From: Alistipes excrementigallinarum
Lineage (GTDB): Bacteria; Bacteroidota; Bacteroidia; Bacteroidales; Rikenellaceae
Length of the DNA: 64,000 nt
Direction of reading: 5' to 3'
Assembly (NCBI GenBank): GCA_019112825.1
Contig: DXIP01000001.1
Span: forward strand, 1 to 64,000
Positions 60,231-64,000 of the stretch are shown piece after piece. Numbering within the stretch: the first letter of the stretch is position 1; every line of letters begins with the position of its first letter. The position numbers were made by a program, and so were the translations under genes. The notes under the pieces are model-generated. The model made no database searches. It had not been told where the DNA came from and worked only from the letters and a program-made list of their open reading frames with translations.

Positions 60231-61420
60231 TGTTCGAAGCTGCGTTTAAGCGTGACGCGGATGGTCGTTCCCTTGCCGATTTCCGAGTCGACGACGGCAA
60301 TCTTGCCGCCGTGGTACTCCTCGACGATGCGCCGCGAGAGCGAGAGGCCGAGCCCCCAGCCGCGGGTCTTGGTGGTGAAGCCCGGTTCGAAAATCCGCTT
60401 CCAGTTGCTCTTGGGGATTCCCTTGCCCGTGTCGCGCACGTCGACCATCACATGCTTGTCGTCCGACGAAATGCGCACGTCGATGGCGCCGTGGCCCTGC
60501 AGCGCGTCGAGCGAGTTCTTCATCAGGTTCTCGACCACCCACTCGAAGAGCGCCGCATTGATGTTGGCCTGCACCGGGGCGATGGCCAGTCCGTTGTAGT
60601 CGAGCGTCACGTTGCGCGGGATGCGCTTGCGGAAGTACATGACCGATTCGCCCACCACCTCGTTGATGTTGGCGGGGGTGAGGGGCGTCTCGGAGCCGAT
60701 TTTCGAGAAGCGGTCCACAATCTTCATCAGGTGGGCCAGGTCCTTGCCCATCTCGTCGACGGCGCTCTGGTCGACGGGCTGCGTGCGCAGGTACTCGAGC
60801 CAGCCGAGCAGCGACGAGGTGGGGGTGCCCAGCTGGTGGGCGGTCTCCTTGGCCAGACCTATCCAGACGCGGTTCTGCTCGTCGTGCTTCGTCGAGCGGA
60901 AGGCGACGAAGCCCAGCAGGATGAAGGCCGTGATGACCAGCAACTGGATGTAGGGGAAGTAGTAGAGCGACTTGAGCAGCGCCGACTGGCCGTAGAAGAT
61001 GATGTGGTAGTGGTCGCTCGACCACCAGTAGCGAATCTGCACCGGCGGGTTCTCGTCGGTGAAACGGTCAATCTGGCGGCGGAGCTTGTCGGGGTGGTCC
61101 AGAATCTCGTCGGGCACCAGGTGCGAGTAGTGCACCTTGAGGTTCTCGTCAGTGATGATGAAGGGGATGTTGTTGCTGTTGTTGATGATGTCCTGGATGA
61201 GGGGGTCCTGCAGCGAGTTGCCCATCACGTCGCGGTTGGCGCGCTCCATGGCGTGGGTCCAGAGCACGACGTCGTGCTGCTCCTTCTCCTTGAGGCGCTG
61301 GGCCATCTTGTTGGTGTAGAGCAGCGAAAGCACCCCCAGCGCCAGGCCGACGAAGATGACGACCACGCGGTTGCGGAACGAAAAGTTGCGGAACGATAAT
61401 ATGTTGCGTCCGAATTTCAT
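60227..61420 (-). CDS. Sensor histidine kinase
   Basis: The 397-residue product has two membrane helices (about 17-36 and 158-178) bracketing a sensor domain of about 120 residues, then an H-box with WIGLAKETAHQLGTPTSSLLGWLEYL (His in ETAHQLGTP), an N-box ENLMKNSLDAL, a G1 DVRDTGKGIP and G2 TKTRGWGLGLSLSRRIVEEY. The catalytic domain is complete. No response regulator is adjacent, so its partner is elsewhere. The signal is unknown. Confidence 0.92.
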   Translation of the reverse strand: MKFGRNILSFRNFSFRNRVVVIFVGLALGVLSLLYTNKMAQRLKEKEQHDVVLWTHAMERANRDVMGNSLQDPLIQDIINNSNNIPFIITDENLKVHYSHLVPDEILDHPDKLRRQIDRFTDENPPVQIRYWWSSDHYHIIFYGQSALLKSLYYFPYIQLLVITAFILLGFVAFRSTKHDEQNRVWIGLAKETAHQLGTPTSSLLGWLEYLRTQPVDQSAVDEMGKDLAHLMKIVDRFSKIGSETPLTPANINEVVGESVMYFRKRIPRNVTLDYNGLAIAPVQANINAALFEWVVENLMKNSLDALQGHGAIDVRISSDDKHVMVDVRDTGKGIPKSNWKRIFEPGFTTKTRGWGLGLSLSRRIVEEYHGGKIAVVDSEIGKGTTIRVTLKRSFEQ

Positions 61421-61696
61421 CTCTTTTCCTTCGGTTTTTGCTCCTTTGTTTGCGGACCACGGCTGCAGCCTTCCGGTTGCGGGCGGTTTGGTTGCGGTGG
61501 GTCCTGCTCAGCGGCCCCCCGGATTGCGGGCCCCTGTGCTGCGGGCGGTTCGGTTCAGGGCTCCTCCGGGTTGCGGGCGGTCCGGTCTCTATCCGTCTGT
61601 CCGGCACCCCTCCGTCCGGCGCCCGTTTGTCCGGTGCCCTACGTCCGGACCTCTTCAGCAGCCCCCTTGGCGGCCCCCCCCTTGCGGGCCGGGGCG

Positions 61697-63373
61697 CTAT
61701 TTGCGGGCGGTGTCCTGCTCGCGGGTGATGCGGCGGTACTCGTCGGGCGAGGAGAGCACCTCGACGGCGCGCTGCACCTCGGCATCCTGCGGCAGGGCGT
61801 GCTCGATGACCCCCTGCGCATAGGCGTAGCGCAGGATGATTTCGTTCTCGAGCGTGCGGACAATCTCCTGGCGGTAGGTCTCCAGATTGGTCTGCGTGTC
61901 GTCGCGGACCTCCTGCTCGAGTCGGGCCAGATGGTTGTCGAGCTCCGTGTAGCGCTCCTCCTCGGCCGCCTTGCGCAGCCGTTCGAGCGCGCGGCGCGTC
62001 TCCGACTCGTAGGGCACCTTCTTGTCCTTCATGAAGTCGGCGAAGCGGTCGTAGGTGGCCGAGTCGAGCGCGAACTCCATCAGGTGGAAGGGCTCCCCGG
62101 CGTGGCTGCGCATGTAGTCGTCAACGAAGTCCTCGACGAAGCCCAGCGCATAGAGCGTCGCCGCGAAGCGGCTGATGTACTCGGGCTCGGTGCGGATGTC
62201 GGGCATGATGCCCCCGCCGTCGTAGACCTTGCGGCCGGCGGCGGTCCTGAACTCGCGGATGAGCGAGTCGGGGACGCTCTTCACCTCACCCTGCTGCGAA
62301 TGGGAGTAGTCGATGGCCTGGATGCAGCGCCCCGAGGGGATGTAGTACTTGGCCGTCGTCAGCTTGAGGTAGGCGTTGTATCCCAGCGGGCGGGTCGACT
62401 GCACGAGCCCCTTGCCGAAACTCTTCTGTCCGATGAGCACCGCGCGGTCGAGGTCCTGCAGCGCACCCGATACAATCTCGGCGGCCGAGGCCGTGTTGCC
62501 GTTGACGAGCACCGCCAGCGGCAGCTCCGCAAGGATGGGCTCCGACTGCGTGCGGTAGCTCTTCTGCTCGGTGCGGCCGTGCGTGGCGACCACCTCGGTC
62601 CCCTTGGGGACGAACATCGAGAGAATCTTCACCGCCTCCTGCATGATGCCGCCGCCGTTGCCGCGGTAGTCGAGCACCAGCCCCCGCAGGTTGCCCTCCG
62701 CACGCAGCCGTTCGACGGCCGCGCGCACCTCCTCGTAGCACCCGTCGGTGAAGTCGCTGTGCTGGATGTAGCCAATCGAGTCGTTGAGCCAGCCGGCGTA
62801 GGGGACGGCCGGGATGGCAATCCGCTCGCGGCGGAGCGTCACCTCCTCGCGGCGGCCGTCGAGCAGCCGCTCGACGGTGACCCGTACCGTCGAGCCGGGG
62901 GCGCCCTTGAGCCGTGCGCTCACCTTGTCGGTGGTGAAGCCGCGGGCATCCTCGCCGTCGATGGCCACAATGCGGTCGCCGATTTTCAGCCCGGCGCGGT
63001 CGGCCGGCGAATCCTTGTAGGGCTGAGCGATGATGACGTAGTCGCCCTTCTGGCGGATGAGGGCGCCCACGCCGCCGTACTTGCCCGTGGTGAGCAGCTC
63101 GAAGGAGGACATCCGCTCCTCGGGCATGTACTCGGTATAGGGGTCCAGGTCGCTGACCAACCCCTCGGCGGCCCCCTCCATCAGACGGTCGGGGTCGACC
63201 TCGTCGACGTAGTAGAGCGACAGCTCGCGCATCATGTTGACGGCGATTTCGATGTTGCGCCCCAGACCGAAGTCGTTGCGCTTGCCCCAGAGCAGCGCGC
63301 CGAAGCCGACGACCAGGATGGCCGCCGCGGCGAGCATGCGCAGGCTGTTTCTCTTCAGGATGTTTCTATTCAT
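61697..63373 (-). CDS. S41-family carboxyl-terminal processing protease
   Basis: The 558-residue product has an N-terminal membrane anchor (about 12-30), a PDZ domain (about 85-175 with GDYVIIAQPYKDSPADRAGLKIGDRIVAIDG), and the S41 catalytic core with the Ser in NGNTASAAEI and Lys in IGQKSFGKGLVQ, the Ser-Lys dyad. A helical C-terminal extension (about 400-550) is typical of Bacteroidetes. It cleaves C-termini of periplasmic proteins. The start overlaps the upstream gene by 8 bp. Confidence 0.93.
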   Translation of the reverse strand: MNRNILKRNSLRMLAAAAILVVGFGALLWGKRNDFGLGRNIEIAVNMMRELSLYYVDEVDPDRLMEGAAEGLVSDLDPYTEYMPEERMSSFELLTTGKYGGVGALIRQKGDYVIIAQPYKDSPADRAGLKIGDRIVAIDGEDARGFTTDKVSARLKGAPGSTVRVTVERLLDGRREEVTLRRERIAIPAVPYAGWLNDSIGYIQHSDFTDGCYEEVRAAVERLRAEGNLRGLVLDYRGNGGGIMQEAVKILSMFVPKGTEVVATHGRTEQKSYRTQSEPILAELPLAVLVNGNTASAAEIVSGALQDLDRAVLIGQKSFGKGLVQSTRPLGYNAYLKLTTAKYYIPSGRCIQAIDYSHSQQGEVKSVPDSLIREFRTAAGRKVYDGGGIMPDIRTEPEYISRFAATLYALGFVEDFVDDYMRSHAGEPFHLMEFALDSATYDRFADFMKDKKVPYESETRRALERLRKAAEEERYTELDNHLARLEQEVRDDTQTNLETYRQEIVRTLENEIILRYAYAQGVIEHALPQDAEVQRAVEVLSSPDEYRRITREQDTARK

Positions 63374-63839
63374 ACTTGCTTTGTTCAATGTAGGAGTCGA
63401 GCCGGTAGGCGGCGCGGGCCACACCGCGGCGGATGCCCTCGAGGCGGACCCATTGTCCGTACTGCGAGACGCGGATTTCATCCTCGCCCAGCATGAGCAG
63501 CCGTCGCCACAGGGTGCTGGCGCGGAACATCATCACCCCCTCCTGCTCGTCGACGAGCTTGAAGCCCGAGCTGTGCAGGGCGTTGACAATCTGCTGGCGG
63601 TTCTCCTCCAGGTCGCCCTCGACGTCGCGGACGATGAATCCGAAACGGGGGTAGTAGAAGAAGGCCAGCACGAGGATGACCGCCGGCAGCAGCAGCCCGC
63701 GCGGCGTGTGGAACATGACGTAGAGCGTCTGCGAGAAGCTCAGCGTCGCGCCGTAGAGCTGGTTCAGGAGCATGATTGCCGCACATAGAACGCAGAGGGC
63801 GACGAAATATTTTACCGCACGGATGAGATAACGTTTCAT
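63366..63839 (-). CDS. Small membrane protein of unknown function
   Basis: The 157-residue product has two membrane helices (about 8-28 and 47-65) and a soluble domain of about 90 residues (FGFIVRDVEGDLEENRQQIVNALHSSGF to YRLDSYIEQSKYE). It overlaps the S41 gene, suggesting coupled synthesis. I know no characterised relative. Confidence 0.7.
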   Translation of the reverse strand: MKRYLIRAVKYFVALCVLCAAIMLLNQLYGATLSFSQTLYVMFHTPRGLLLPAVILVLAFFYYPRFGFIVRDVEGDLEENRQQIVNALHSSGFKLVDEQEGVMMFRASTLWRRLLMLGEDEIRVSQYGQWVRLEGIRRGVARAAYRLDSYIEQSKYE

Positions 63840-64000
63840 GGTATGGTTGTTTTTCGGTTGTTTCTTCAGGTGTTTTTCCGGCTCGGCCGGTCGGGCCGGT
63901 TTTGTTTTGTCTCGGTTCTCTCCGGCTCGGCCGGGTTCGGTTCGGACTGTTTTGTCTTGTCTTTGCTTTCTCCGGTTTGATTCGGTCGGGCCGGTTTGTC
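63840..64000. other. Low-complexity G/T-rich spacer, cut by the window end
   Basis: Repeated words CTCCGG(C/T)T(C/T)GG, TCGGGCCGG and TTTTGT(C/T)TTG; no gene. It is the leader of the minus-strand unit. Confidence 0.5.

Overview
The window reads as a chromosomal segment of a GC-rich, anaerobic member of the Bacteroidetes, most like Alistipes (Rikenellaceae). The evidence is a Bacteroidetes-type promoter grammar (TTTG, 19-20 bp, TAnnTTTG, often seen here as TATCTTTG), a fused NuoCD in an operon without NuoEFG, a HmuY-type haem operon, an S46 dipeptidyl-peptidase, an anaerobic sulfatase maturase, SusC/BtuB-style TonB receptors with carboxypeptidase-like N-termini, and the gene order DUF4271-hemD-rnpA-yidD. 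The species assignment is inference; no rRNA is present.

Layout. 0-11.5 kb: a YeiH-type membrane protein with an alpha/beta hydrolase, a GNAT acetyltransferase, an anaerobic sulfatase maturase, a small unknown protein, a minus-strand cobalamin riboswitch with no recognisable target gene, a DUF2284 protein, then a His-rich small membrane protein followed by a TonB-dependent receptor. 11.6-21.5 kb: nuoA-B-CD-H-I-J-K-L-M-N, an 11-subunit-type complex I. 21.7-26.1 kb: two related surface lipoproteins. 27-32 kb: an arsenic/organoarsenical resistance operon (arsR, arsF, arsG, a thioredoxin-like gene, two permeases, arsC). 32-34.5 kb: a small beta-barrel protein and an AT-rich OLD-like AAA/TOPRIM ATPase gene broken by a one-base frameshift in a T6 tract. 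34.6-44.2 kb: a seven-gene hmu haem-acquisition operon (calycin-like lipoprotein, hmuY, hmuR, CobN-like hmuS, hmuT, ExbB-like hmuU, DUF2149 hmuV), followed by tRNA-Leu(GAG). 45-50 kb: S46 peptidase, maf, FAH-family hydrolase and lpxB. 50-56.6 kb: a Ser-type sulfatase, an LtaS-like phosphotransferase, a hemerythrin-like protein with a LuxR-type regulator, and a cation diffusion facilitator. 57-63.8 kb: yidD, rnpA, hemD, DUF4271, a sensor histidine kinase, an S41 protease and a small membrane protein.

How the genes work together. The themes are anaerobic energy conservation (complex I without an NADH module), metal and porphyrin handling (hmu operon, a second TonB receptor with a His-rich partner, CDF exporter, orphan B12 riboswitch), toxic metalloid defence (ars operon), and envelope and peptide metabolism. 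The sulfatase at 50 kb needs the kind of maturase encoded at 3.9 kb. Spacers between genes are GC-rich and full of short tandem repeats, some of which start inside the 3' end of a coding sequence.

The strongest candidates for unusual biology are the membrane-anchored CobN-like chelatase coupled to an ExbB-like channel, the duplicated calycin lipoprotein that heads that operon, the frameshifted OLD-like gene on foreign-looking DNA between tRNA-Leu and a matching repeat, and the orphan riboswitch. No CRISPR array, rRNA, insertion sequence or intact integrase was seen.
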